Under the pieces are notes generated by a model. That model was not told the origin of the DNA. It saw nothing but the letters and a program-made list of their open reading frames with translations, and ran no database searches. Position numbers and translations under genes: made by a program. DNA of 64,000 nt from Watersipora subatra (Eukaryota > Bryozoa > Gymnolaemata > Cheilostomatida > Watersiporidae), in assembly GCF_963576615.1 (NCBI RefSeq), contig NC_088717.1, positions 12,425,559 to 12,489,558 of the forward strand, given 5' to 3'. Position 1 is the stretch's first letter, and every line of letters begins with the position of its first letter. Below, in pieces: positions 1 through 12,900 of this stretch.

Positions 1-1320
1 CATCTTATTGCATGTTGGACAACATTCCCAAGAAACAGCTGGTTGTCAAATCAAACTTTTGATTATAAGGGCATTTAAAGCTGAATTGAGAGCTGGAACT
101 ACTCGATGACTTCAGACGTCACTTTAATATATCAAGTCAATTTTTTATATTTTATTTTAGATCTGCAAGTTAAAAACTGAGTAAAAACTGTAATAGACAC
201 TGGTACTAGTAATACTTGTTCCATTAATCAATCACAAATAATATTATATTTTAAATGACTCTAAGATGTTGTAAAGAAGATACAGAAAGGAAACAAAAAA
301 TATTTAGCTCTTTAGTTTTACGTGTTAGATTACATCGATGTTATAAAAAAGCAAGTAGAGATGCTATCAACAAAAAATGCACTTCAAAACTTTTATGGAT
401 GTTTATGGGTATTGAGTGTTCTCCTGCAGCTTCTCTTTCTAATGAGGCTCCATGAGAAGTAGCTGAACTTTTTTATTAATATTACTTTATCACAAGCAAT
501 ACCGTGTATAAATTGTGATCATATGTACATGTATCATTTTAGGTTGTTCAAAAGGGTTATTACAAGCATAATTATTTGAAATGTGCGCAAATTGTAGTTG
601 TTGCTTTATATGTGATGCAATTTTACATGCATGAACTGTGTACAATATTATTTTTAAATACTGTGGAATCCATAAAAAACACAAGACTGTATAAATGCAA
701 TACTTTGAGCCATTCCTAGATCACACATTGTTGGTCAGTTTTTGGCATTTATGGTATAGCTAGTTTTTACTGCCGATTGCTAAATAATTTTACAGACTTG
801 TTAGTTTTGGTCCAACATAAATTTAGATGTGTCAGTCATGTATTTTCTACCACAAGTAAATGTTTATCAAGTGTTAATGTGGCTTTTTCTAAGGTTGCCT
901 CTTAATCCAGATGGTGTTTCTTTTTCTGACCAGCCCCCAGCGCTTTAGCCATTTAAAAACAATAAACACTTTTGGGTAAGGAGATTTTACTTTTGGTAAT
1001 ATTTGTTATTAATAGCTAAGGAACTTTACTATTCTCCAATATTTCTTATTTATTTCCAATGTTTTATTTGATACATTATAAAATTCTGATCTTGGAATTT
1101 TGCTTAACCCCGTAGCACTGAAGAAATAATAGAGGCCGTAATTAGAGTGTTTTATATGAGCATTTCTACGAGTCTCAACTGTTGACCTTGACCTTTATAT
1201 GAGCATTTCTACGGGTCTCAACTCTTGATCTTCAGTTTGGTAGACCAACAGTATTACCTGTATTAATCAACCATGTTATGGCATTGCAGATTCACCTTCT
1301 GTATAATAAGAGCAATGGTC
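1..1320. other. No supported gene
   Basis: AT-rich sequence. A 66-codon frame with an ATG at 255-455 (+) has no splice context or recognisable motif, so I leave it uncalled. A short direct repeat, TTTATATGAGCATTTCTACG, occurs at 1150-1215. Confidence 0.4.
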
Positions 1321-1610
1321 CGTGATGTTCCGTGATGTTCAGTGATGTTCCGTGATGTTCCGTGATGTTCCGTGATGTTCCGTGATGTCCCTTGATGTTC
1401 CGTGATGTTCCGAGATGTTCCGTGATGTCCCATGATGTTCCGTGATGTTCCTTGATGTTCCGTGATGTTCCGTGATGTTCCGTGATGTTCCGTGATGTTC
1501 CGTGATGTCCCATGATGTTCCGTGATGTTACGTGATGTTACGTGATGTTTAGTGATGTTCCGTAATGTTCTGTAAAGTTCAGTGATGTTCCGTGATGTTC
1601 CGTGAGGTTA
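1321..1610. repeat. Decamer tandem array, 29 units without an indel
   Basis: Unit CGTGATGTTC. All 29 units keep the 10-bp register across 290 bp; only substitutions occur (for example CATGATGTTC, CGTGATGTCC). Open frames through it are a by-product of the repeat. Confidence 0.9.
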
Positions 1611-1887
1611 ACAAATTGTTACGTAAGGAGGAGTTATAAGAGCAGACTCACTACAAATTATTTAATGTTTAAAATCAGGTCCACTCTAAGTAATACCAAG
1701 CTTAATTGGCAATCCTAGCTCAAACTTTTACTTTCCATAAAGATGTGTCACGATCTATCTGATAGGAATTTCAAGAACTTGCTTTCACATGCATTAAGGG
1801 CAATTGCCTTCAATGAATGGGTTCATGGATTTTTTTCATGAAACAATTTTCATTGAAAATTGAAGAAATCTTGATCATCACCAGCCT

Positions 1888-3196
1888 TAATGATAGGATA
1901 GTACAGTAAATGCTCAAATAATGCCTCCTATAACATAAATTCCATGATAGCTTAATGATAAGATAGTACAGTAAATGCTCAAATAATGCCTCTTATTTAG
2001 TAAATTCCATGATAGCGTAACGATAGGATAGTATAGTAAATGCTCAAATAATGCCTCCTATAACATAAATTCCATGATAGCTTAATGATAGGATAGTACA
2101 GTAAATGCTCAAATAATGCCTCCTATTTAGTAAATTCCATGATAGCGTAATGATAGGATAGTATATTAAATGCTCAAATAATGCCTCCTATAACATAAAT
2201 TCCAAGATAGCTTAATGATAGGATAGTACAGTAAATGCTCAAATAATGCCTCCTATTTAGTAAATTCCATGATAGCATAATGATAGGATAGTATAGTAAA
2301 TGCTCAAATAATGCCTTCTATAACATAAATTCCATGATAGTGTAATGATAGGATACTACAGTAAATGATCAAATAATGCCTCCTTTTTAGCAAATTCCAT
2401 GATAGCGTAATGATAGGATAGTATAGTAAATGCTCAAATAATGCCTCCTATAACATAAATTCCATGATAGCTTAATGATAGGATAGTACAGTAAATGCTC
2501 AAATAATGCCTCCTATTTAGTAAATTCCATGATAGCGTAATGATAGGATAGTATATTAAATGCTCAAATAATGCCTCCTATAACATAAATTCCAAGATAG
2601 CTTAATGATAGGATAGTACAGTAAATGCTCAAATAATGCCTCCTATTTAGTAAATTCCATGATAGCATAATGATAGGATAGTATAGTAAATGCTCAAATA
2701 ATGCCTTTTATTACATAAATTCCATGATAGTGTAATGATAGGATACTACAGTAAATGATCAAATAATGCCTCCTTTTTAGCAAATTCCATGATAGCGTAA
2801 TGATAGGATAGTACAGTAAATGCTCAAATAATGCATACCTACAACATTTATTCCATGATAGCTTAATGATAGGATAGTACAGTAAATGCTCAAATAATGC
2901 ATACCTACAACATGTATTCCATGATAGCCTAATGATAGGATAGTATAGTAAATGCTCAAATAATGCCTCCTATTTAGTAAATCCCATGATAGCTTAATGA
3001 TAGGATAATACAGTAAATGCTCAAATAATCCCTCCTATTACATAAATTCCATGATAGCTTAATGATAGGATAGTACAGTAAATGCTCAAATAATGCCTCC
3101 TATTACATATATTCCATGATAGCTTAATGATAGGCTAGTACAGTAAATGCTCAAATAATGCCTCCTATTTAGTAAATTCCATGATAGCTTAATGAT
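1888..3196. repeat. 65-bp satellite, about 20 units
   Basis: The unit starts TAATGATAGGATAGTACAGT and continues with AAATGCTCAAATAATGCC. Two variants (TATAACATAAATTCC and TATTTAGTAAATTCC) alternate, giving a 130-bp dimer. A rarer variant (GGATACTACAG) recurs exactly 390 bp apart (2343 and 2733), i.e. a six-unit block was duplicated. Confidence 0.9.
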
Positions 3197-4733
3197 AGTG
3201 TTTGATAATATTTGTTCCAAGGGGCCTAGAAAATTTAACTTGCCCTCCAATATGATACAGAATTTTATTTTTATATTTGATATAAAAATATGTATGATAC
3301 ATACATATATAGTTTATATTCTTGTAGCACCAATTTAACCCCGTAGCTATAGCAACATGAGACACATTGGTGAAATCGACAAACTAATTCATAGAACTGT
3401 TAACTAGCTTTCTAGGAAAAATATAGGTTTGTATTGCAGCATTCCAACTCATGGGGTGATCTTCTTGTCATTTCTCGAAAGACATTGAGCTATTCTCTTG
3501 ACCAATCAGCTTTTTGCTCTCTGATGGCCATTTTGCCTCCTTAAGAGCTTGGATGATATTAGAAATATCTTGAGCTACAAAAATCAAGTTATCTCCCCTT
3601 ACATGTAAATATCATAATGCTAGTTGTTCCTATTGGCTGTCACAAAATTATTCAATTTTAATTTCAACAGTGTCATTAATGTTGCTTTTGTAAATATTTT
3701 AGTTGCAAATAAGTTATCCTTATCTCATGTAATTCTCAACTTTTTAATTTAACAAAAAAATTTCTATAATGCAAGTAAAAAATCAACTACTACACTTTTT
3801 AATCAAGTTGCAAAAAATATTAGACAACCACTATGAACTTATGCCATGACTTAAACAGCCATTACTTAAACAGAAAGAGCCTGGCTTGGGTAGATCTACA
3901 AGTGTTTTAGTTTTGATCAAGTTCCTTACTGCCGGACTTGTTCGACAAAAATAATCCAATTTTGGTTTGTGTGTAATTTTGCAGCCTCGTTACCATCTGT
4001 CCATATAAAAAGAGTTTGTTAAACACCAGTAAAAATATTTAATACAATATTTATTTAAATAATAAAAATGGTAATGTAGGAGTTAATATACTACATTAGT
4101 TCATAATAGAGATGATTTTGGCATTAAAAATTCATAGGGCAAGAAAGGCGTCACCCTAAGGTCTGCCCGTAATCTGTTATGACGAACAAAAGAGGAACTG
4201 CCGAAAGACCACGACAACTAAACGTAGTGTTAAAACTCTCAGTTCACCAACTCAGTCTGACAGCTGTTCAGTTTGATAACTGCACTGATTGGTTAAGCAA
4301 GACCAGTGCAGATTAGCTGCACGTGGACAAGCAGCTGTCTGTGTGTCATCTGTTGCAACCAGTCCGTAAATACATATATGTACAGGTAATATATTCCCAC
4401 TACTATTCGTAGGTTATGTAATTCTATTATTACAACTACAATATGGTGATTCAATTTATTGGCGACAACTTTTAGGTAGACGATTCGAAAATCACAATCA
4501 TTTAACGAGATGTCACCTATCGCATAAATGGTATAATCGTGTAATGGAAAATCATCTCACACCTGATTATTTTCAGAGTGAGCGAACCTGGAAGTTAAAT
4601 GCATGGGTCTTCTAATCACATCACAAGCTCGTTCTATAGCCACCTACACGGGCATTCATAAAATAAATGTTTTTAATTATTCCAAGCACACAACAGCTTC
4701 TTTTCGAGTTGAAATGTTCAAAAAACATTAAAA
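3197..4733. other. No supported gene
   Basis: Follows the 65-bp satellite. AT-rich, with many stops in all frames and no good splice-bounded open frames. Confidence 0.4.
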
Positions 4734-5605
4734 GTTGACTTGCAACAAAATACACATTACAGTTATTTCGTATCAAAAGATTCACCATGTCTTACTCTGT
4801 TGTGTTGTAAGTGCCAAATATGTAGAAATGTGATTAAAAGCTCTTAAAAGCTCAAAAACGAAAAGCCGCCGTAGATTAGAATATCTTTACTTTGATGAGC
4901 TAGCCACGAAATTTGGTTATCGTCTTGTCACGTATGTTCTCACATGAATTGAAAGGCCAATAAACAGATCAATATAAAACTTATCGCAGTCCTAGTTTAT
5001 GACAAACACTTCGGGTTTTACCAAAGACCCCATATCAAATATAGATGCTCGCTACTTTCCAGTTTTCTTTCGGCCTGGTCTAATTGGCAAGTCATAATCT
5101 GATCGTGTGACCCAATACTTCGCAAATAATTTTCGCAGCACTTTTTGATTATCACAGGTGACCAACAGGCTCGTCATGATTATCAGACAATGATATGTAC
5201 TCCTTCAAGCAAAGGCTAAAAAATTAAACGAACTTTTACGGTAAGTTATAAGATATCACTGCTAAAAGTGACAGCATTACGATGACGATAAAATAGGCGC
5301 GTAAGAACAATAGACATGGTTTTATTGAATGCGTAAAGTATATTTGTGAAAATATTTCGACGAATAAGGTTGCATGAAAGTGTAAACAGAAACCATCTTT
5401 CACAACTACATCACATTTTAGCCGTTTTGGAAAGGGAATTCATACTACGGCGGTCTCGTGAGGCTGCGATTAACTATTCGTTTTTGAGCTTTTAAGAGCT
5501 TGTAATCACCTTTCCACGTATTTTGCACCTACAACACAACAGAGTAAGACATGGTGAATCTTATGATACCAAATAACTGTAATGTGAATTTTACTGCAAG
5601 TCAAC
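4734..5605. mobile_element. Foldback element with about 130-bp inverted arms
   Basis: The left arm 4734-4866 and the right arm 5474-5605 are reverse complements with scattered differences; both carry TTCACCATGTCTTACTCTGT. About 600 bp of unique sequence lies between them, with no long ORF. It resembles a non-autonomous DNA transposon with long terminal inverted repeats. Confidence 0.7.
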
Positions 5606-6811
5606 CTTTAACCAAAGTTTGCAAGTTTTGCTACAACATAAAAGTAAAAACTTAATTTTAAAGCAGATGAGCATTTATATCTTGCATTGATTTTGCAAGG
5701 ATTGCAAAGTTATAACAATTTATATGCATCCCTATTGTATATTAAGTTTTACTGAACATGTGTTTATGTCGCGATAAATAAATTAATTTATTAGGGAAAG
5801 AGTTAATTATACACATAATGATTACTCATGATGATCTCTTACTTTGCTCAGGACTGCCAAGTGTACTAGTTACTTAATAAACAGTAACAGTAATAACTAG
5901 ATAGTAATAACCACAGGCAATAAAAGCTAGAGCTGTGTACATAACCAGGTTTGCTCTTCAAACTTTCAAACACCATTGATTGTAGTGAGAGCTTTGGCTA
6001 ATGCGCAGTAACATTGAAACTGTAGTACAAATGCTTTGAAAGTGAGCAGTATTATTTGACCACTGTATCAACTTCACGCTAATGAGTATTTGCAGTACAC
6101 ATGCCGTTTCATGTTTTGAAAAATGCTCATTTGCGGTATGCATGAATTGCTGGGTTTCAAGTAATGTTTGATGGAATTAAATGCCCAGTCGACTGCAATT
6201 AGCAGTTTGCAGATTTTTCGCGCATTAGAATGCTGTACTGTTGTACAAAGTTACTACATACTGAACTGTGATGACTCAGTGCAGTTTTAATGAGTCACAA
6301 CTCTGACCAGTAGTAACTTTGACTTCTGCTTGACTTTAAAGTATTAACTGAAAGTTCATGTTTCTTCTTTATACCTCTTTGAAACTGTAACTTCTGCACA
6401 TAGATGCACAATTTTTTCAATTGTTTTTGTAATTTTTTGATAAAGAAAATGTTTGTCGAAAACATTTCAAAACATTATTTTGCTTTTTAATTTATTACAA
6501 ATATTAGATGGTAATTTAAATATTGTGCCAAGCTCAATTCATGGCACTTCATTGAAATAGCATGTAGTATGTCTTCAATTCAGTATATTAAGCAGCTGCA
6601 TTCAAATAGAAACAATTTTTTTACATTTCAGCCAACTTGTGGCTGAGAATGTCTTAAGTTTAAACTATGATGTCATTAGTTTACTGAAATAACCATTAAA
6701 AAGAGAAACCAATTGTAGAAACCAATTGTAAAAAGAGTTGAAAGAAATAATGAGACAACACTATGAGTTCTAATAAATGTGTTGTGATGAGAGTAATTAA
6801 TACTAAAACTA
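5606..6811. other. 3' flank of the 427-aa gene
   Basis: Includes the probable 3'UTR just below 6812. The first minus-strand AATAAA I notice is near 6492. Nothing else is recognisable. Confidence 0.35.
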
Positions 6812-6943
6812 CTAACCAGCAAAGTTCAGGCACATTCTCAACCATTCATCTTCAGTGTAGCCTGTGTTCCTTGTAAGTTTATCATCTAATAGATGCTTTA
6901 GTCTCATCGCTACCACATTCGTTAAGGCAGTGAGGATAATTGT
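6812..6943 (-). CDS. Terminal exon (7) of the 427-aa gene
   Basis: The acceptor is TTTTTTTACTAG|ACA. 43 codons then TAG (6814-6812). Begins with an amphipathic helix, TIILTALTNVVAMRLKHLLD, and ends LRMCLNFAG. A cryptic donor, CTG|GTTAGT, overlaps the stop, so extension into a further exon cannot be excluded. I found no downstream exon that would fit. Confidence 0.7.
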   Translation of the reverse strand, partial: TIILTALTNVVAMRLKHLLDDKLTRNTGYTEDEWLRMCLNFAG

Positions 6944-9900
6944 CTAGTAAAAAAATAGAATGACAAAGGTAAAAAGAAGTCTGATGAAATAACAGCAATA
7001 AGAGTATATGGTAACTAAATGATTCAATGTTGTCTATGAGTAAGCAGCAATAAGAGTATATGGTAACTAAATGATTCAATGTTGTCTATGAGTAACAAAA
7101 ACAAGAAATAAGTGAAAATGTCACTAAAATCTCCAGTTCACTTTTTAATTGCTTTGAATTCATCAGCTCAAACTCTTTGGAACTCAACTAAATTTTTTAC
7201 TAAATTGTGTTTGAGTTTCAGCTTTTAATTTTGTTTATTTCAAACTAAACTTCATTTCAGAATTCTTCAAAACATATTTTAATGTTCATTATTTCATTCA
7301 AGTTTTTACATGCTTTACATGCATCGATTGCCAATGTTTGGAATTGTTACCTCTTTATTTCTAGAATCCATTTTTCCATATGGTCTTTCTCCAATAGGAA
7401 TTAGAAGTTGCTCCATAGGAACTTCAACAGGGTTCATCTCGATCCTCAGGCTGGTTTTACTACCTTCCGTATTCTCATCGTCATTCCATAACTCTCGTAA
7501 TTTGAATGTCTTGAAAACTAAATAAAGTCAAGCTAAATCATTTTGTAAAAATTTATGAAGCAAGATATATATATATATATGTATATGTATCAAATATATG
7601 TATCAAATATAGAAAAAATGTATACATTCAACTTATATTTATATATATTTTTATACATATTTACACATACTAGAAATTCCTCTGTTGTACAGCTCACAAC
7701 CAAAGTGATGTTGGAACAAAGAAAGGGCACTGTTGGTTGAGAAATACAATATTAGCAGTCAAATGGCACTGCAGTGCAATAGGATAACTTCAATGGTAGC
7801 TGTAATGTACTAGGTGTGGGTATTATTATGTACAACAAACAGCAATAATGAAAGGAAAGGATTATTTGTTTATATCTCTCCCCCTGCAATAGGAGAAATG
7901 CAATATTAGAAGTAAAATGCACTGATATTATTAGAATAACCAATATTATCAATATAGTGATACAGTAGTAATAAAATACCAATGCACAATTCTGTTTACA
8001 TTTCAAAACGTCATAGCTAACAATATTAAGAAGTTGTGATATTTATATAGTTTTTTAGAAAATCTATTTAACAAAACTATTTAAAAAAATAATAACAGTA
8101 ACATATTGCCCATCATCGATGTTGTTAGTGTGACTATAACACTTCAATAGTCATCCAAACTTATAATTAAATATTGTAAAAATCTCATAAGAATCGTTAG
8201 AAAAAATTATCATCGTCATTTCCTTTACTTACACTGCATTAGACATCAGTTAGAATACCAAAGTACTCAAAAGTGTCTAAAATGTCAGTTCCTTTTAAAT
8301 AGGCAAAAAAGAAACGACTATATTTCAGTACTTTTACGTTAATTACAGAAACCTTCGGCAATTTGACAATGCTATAGACTGGTGAAATGTGCACGTTATT
8401 TTTTCGTGAAATGCGCACGACTTAATAGTTCTATTCTCTGTCGCTCAGCGTTTTGTTTGCCGGTCTTAATTTTGATAAAAGTAAGGCTTAGCAAGTTTTA
8501 ATAATGATTTTCGGCCAAATTAATCTGTCTATTTTTGTATAATTCGTTCAGATGGGTAAGTTTTAAGATACCGCCGACACTTTTCAAAAACTTGGTAATA
8601 TATTTAAATAGGTTTATATGTGTTTTGTGTTGTTATTATACATAAACGACTCTACAGAAAAGTGGTTAAATTTGTTGATGAGATTTTGGTACAAGGGTTT
8701 GCGACGTTGTTGATGAATAATTTTCGTAAGTTGTGTGCACATGCATTTATCATAAAAACTCTCAAACATTCGCTCCACTCGTTTGGTCGTGGGATAAATA
8801 TATATCTATATAGATATATTGTATGTTATATATTAGATACTTATATTTTTATATCATATATTTAACTCTTAAAGTTTGTCTGTATGTATGTGTGTCCTGG
8901 TTTGTTATGTTTGGCTATAGCTATTAAATTTTCGAATTAAAAGCTCGCATTCTGCTAGATATGAGCTAACAAAAAACACGATCGAAGGTTAGTGATCCAA
9001 TTGTCTAACTACAAGTCTACGAAGACTTTTATGACTTATAGCTATTACAATATACTGTATCCACCCTTTTCTTGATTGCGCTAAATGATGTATTAACTGA
9101 AATTCTATTAACTCTATTAGTAGAGTTAATAGAATTAACTCTATTAGAACATAAACCTATTTTTCAGCTTATTCCTTCAGAGGGTGGGCTACTCAAACAA
9201 GGATGTTTCATAGTCAGAAGTTTATGCCTAATTCAATTATGATGTTTCTACACCTATGTGTTTGCACATTTCTGAGCTAGAGAGCACTTTTGAAATGGGA
9301 GGGGGCAACTCTAAGTTTGCTTGGAAAACCTTACATACCAGACAAAGAAAACTATTTTATAATCTTGAAAATTAATAAAGTTTTTATTTGAGATTAGGTG
9401 AGTCAACTCTCAACATTTCTTAACCCATGCCAAGGATGCAGCAAGACTGCTTGTTTCACTGTCTTGATCAGTCTATAGATGAATAAAACCCTAGTCAGAG
9501 TGACTAAACTTCAATATGAGACAGCCAAACAGTATTCAAACAAATGGTTAATATTGGAAGAAGAGAAAAGCAGAAGATACAGCAGAAGAGGTGAAACTAG
9601 ATATTTATTACTTCACAAGTTCATGATGATTACTCCATTATGATGGTACTTTGGTGGGAGAAAAAGAAAACATTTTCATTTTAGTCTGCACATTTTGTGA
9701 GCAGCAAAACTAACTCTTTGCAGTTTACATGACGTATTATAGCCTACAATTTGGACATAAATGTATAGATAAATTACACGTATGATCCTTCATTGGTTTT
9801 TTGCATATGACCATACAAACTACACTAGATATGGCACGCTGTACTATGCAGAAATGACTAATCGGAAAGTATTGCATAGCAAGGTGTATGAGGCTCTTTT

Positions 9901-12900
9901 GAAGAAGTGGTAGTTTACTTATCAATCACAACATCACTGTCCATTCAGCTCTATCGTTTGTGATCAATCTATTGAGCAAACAGTTAAAAGAGACTCAAAG
10001 TCTCACGATGGAATCATAGGGTTTAACAGGAAGTCATTGTCCTCTAAACGCTGGACTCCATCTCATCCGGAACGAACAGCTGTACATACAGACATGGAGA
10101 AGATGCCAGTGCTTGGTGATTCGGATGCAGCAAGTTGTGAGATGCGTAAAAAGGCATTGAAGGCTGATGAAAAAATGAGGAAAATCATGAAAGACTCATA
10201 ACAGCGAGAATAAATCCATTTGCATTTCAAACCACCAAGATGGTACATATTACCAATGGTGCAAAAGGCTTCATTGAAGTAAAGCAGGATCTTGAAATGG
10301 CAAATGTGATAGGAGAGAAACAGTTTTCAGAATTTGTCCATAAAAGGTTAAGCACCCAAGAGAATGATTTCAACGCATCCATCAAATCAAACAAGCTTAA
10401 AACCTTCACCACGTTACCATCAGCTAAGAAGAAATCAAAATAAAAAGTCCTAGAGTGTTCGCACAGACTGTTTGAGAATTTGGTAGTCATCAGCCAACAG
10501 CGTAACTTGGATTTGAGAAAAGTCTTATCATTCTTTCTTGGCAACACCAGCTGGCCTCTGGCTATCTCTGATGGCTCTATATTAAAGACTGCTAAGTTGA
10601 CTCTGATGGCTGCTGTTGAAAAAGATGTTGCTGATCGACCATCAATCTATGTTAACCGGGATCAGCTACCAGTCTTTGACGTGGTTGTGGTTGATGCTAT
10701 GGCCAAAATTCAGACCCTGAGAGCTCCTCCAGCTTTTGCAACAAATAGTTAGTATTGCAATTATATTGCAGTTATTGTTATTTTTACTGCAGTTATACTG
10801 CAGTATTGCAGTTAGTATTTTGTTTGTGACCCACACCTTGATATCAGCATTAAGAAAGGTGAGAGAAGTCGTAGAAGTATGAAAGGAAGGCAAAAGGTTG
10901 CTGTGTTTAGTCCAAACTAATCATTGCCAAAATGGTCTGAATTTTTAGCAGATGGCTCAAACAAGACTGTCCTAGTGAAATTTTTGAAGGATACATGAAG
11001 CAAGTCAACTGCGAAGCAGACACTAGGTCTTGTAATAGCTTTTTATCGAGGATGCCACATTATCAGCTATGACTTTGATGGATCAATCGCTGTAAGCCAA
11101 ATAGATAATTTGACATCAGGCCACACGGAGGCAGATACGGCATTTTATCACTTATCGCAAAGATAATGGAAGACAAACCCAGCTCAGAAGTTCTAGTCAA
11201 GTGCCAGTACACAAATGTTTTCCTAAGCTGTCTATCTCTAGTGGATGAGCTGCTATCACAGAAACTCATTTACTGATGGGGTGAGGAGCAGTTGAGATAT
11301 GTAAACATAGGCTGTCTGTCTACCGTCCTCACACCCGAACGGTGCAAAGCCCTGCTCGGGCTCCATGCTCTAAGTGGATGCGACAGTGTAAGCGCATTCT
11401 ATTGCAAAGGGAAGATAACTTTCTTCAAGCTGTTAAAAAACCATCCTGAATTCTGTGACACACTGAAATCATTGGAAACAAATTTTGAAGTTGATGGTGC
11501 AATAAGAAAATCTAGTGAAACATTCATATGCAGATTATATGGTGAAGAAAAAATTCCATTAATGAAGCACGGTATAAGATCTTCTGCTTACCATCTCGCA
11601 CATCACAATCAAACCTACTCCCCCCACTAAATGAGTTAAATCTCCATGTATCAAGGCTGCCTATCAGGTCACGATATGGAGAAGAGCCAAGCAAATCATC
11701 ATCAATGCCCCATCCCCCAGCAACATGGATGGTTTATGGAAGGTGGAGAGCTTAAAGCTAAATGGATGAGACAACAACCAGCACCTCCTTATGTGCTCAT
11801 GGACATGTTTTGTCAATGCAAAACTGGATGCCAGTTTCGTTGCTGTCAGTGCAACAACACAGATCTCAAGTGTACGAACATGTGCAGATGAAAGCCGCTG
11901 TACCAATAAAAATAAAGAGGATGGAGACACGATAGTACACGGTTCAACATAATAAGCATTAATGATGAAGATATGTATACTAAAATATTATATATACATG
12001 GTCTGAATCTTTAAAAATACTTTTCATTTTGTTTTGTCAATCTGTAATGATATAGGAGTTGCGGAATAACAAGGACAAACTGTAAAGCTGCCACTACATC
12101 AACCAAACTGAGAATACATAATATTATATAATACACTTCTAATATTATTCTAATACTTGAATAATAAATATTTTAGTGTTATTAAAATTGATTTCAACTC
12201 ACGTTATTGCTAATTATTTAGTATTGATATGCCATTTCCATTATCACATTGTTGGCAGAAGCACATAAAACATTACAGAAATTTATTTAATTAAAATAAC
12301 ACATTAATTATATTGCTCAAAAATGAACACTCTGAGAGGTGTAGAAACCAGATATTTGAAATCAGCTCGAAATTCTGACCTAAATGCTACTCTTATCACA
12401 TAGCCCACCTTCAAAAGGAATAAAGCACTTTTTTGACAGCTTTTTGATGCCCTCCTGCTCTACTATATGAAACGTGATGATTTTTCGTGTATCCGTGAAC
12501 TTGTATTTTCATTTTTTTCTGTAAGGTTCAATTGCTAAATCGCGGTCAAGGCTTTTCACGCAAACAATCGTAGTATCTAGAGTAGGAATAGCCTCTACAT
12601 TTTATCTCCATTCGGTCAGACAAAGACAGTCTGGTACCTCAGTTTTAAATTTGTAGCAGTATAGAGAGGTACTAGTATCAAGTGGTACCAATATCGTCCG
12701 GATCAAAATGTTTATGGATGGCTATTGCTGTAACAGGAATTTTTTTATACACACACTTCTATGCATGAACTGTTGTTATTATCATTGTTGTTATTATTCA
12801 ACAGGTTCAAGATTTTCATATTTTTTCTCAGTTCGTATTAATTGTATCGTTACCAAATCATCTTTTATTGTAATCATGACTAAACAGATTTAATTTAGCT

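Noticed and set aside
255..455. 66-codon ATG frame on the plus strand
   Set aside because: No motif, no splice or promoter context. This length is expected by chance in 64 kb.
1292..1513. Minus-strand frame through the decamer array
   Set aside because: Open only because the repeat unit lacks stops. The peptide is simple repetition.
1888..3196. CRISPR-like array
   Set aside because: The whole 65-bp unit is repeated with no unique spacers, and the window is eukaryotic.
10227..10547. 106-codon frame antisense to the mobile-element fossil
   Set aside because: The opposite strand carries the recognisable family blocks, so this is a shadow.
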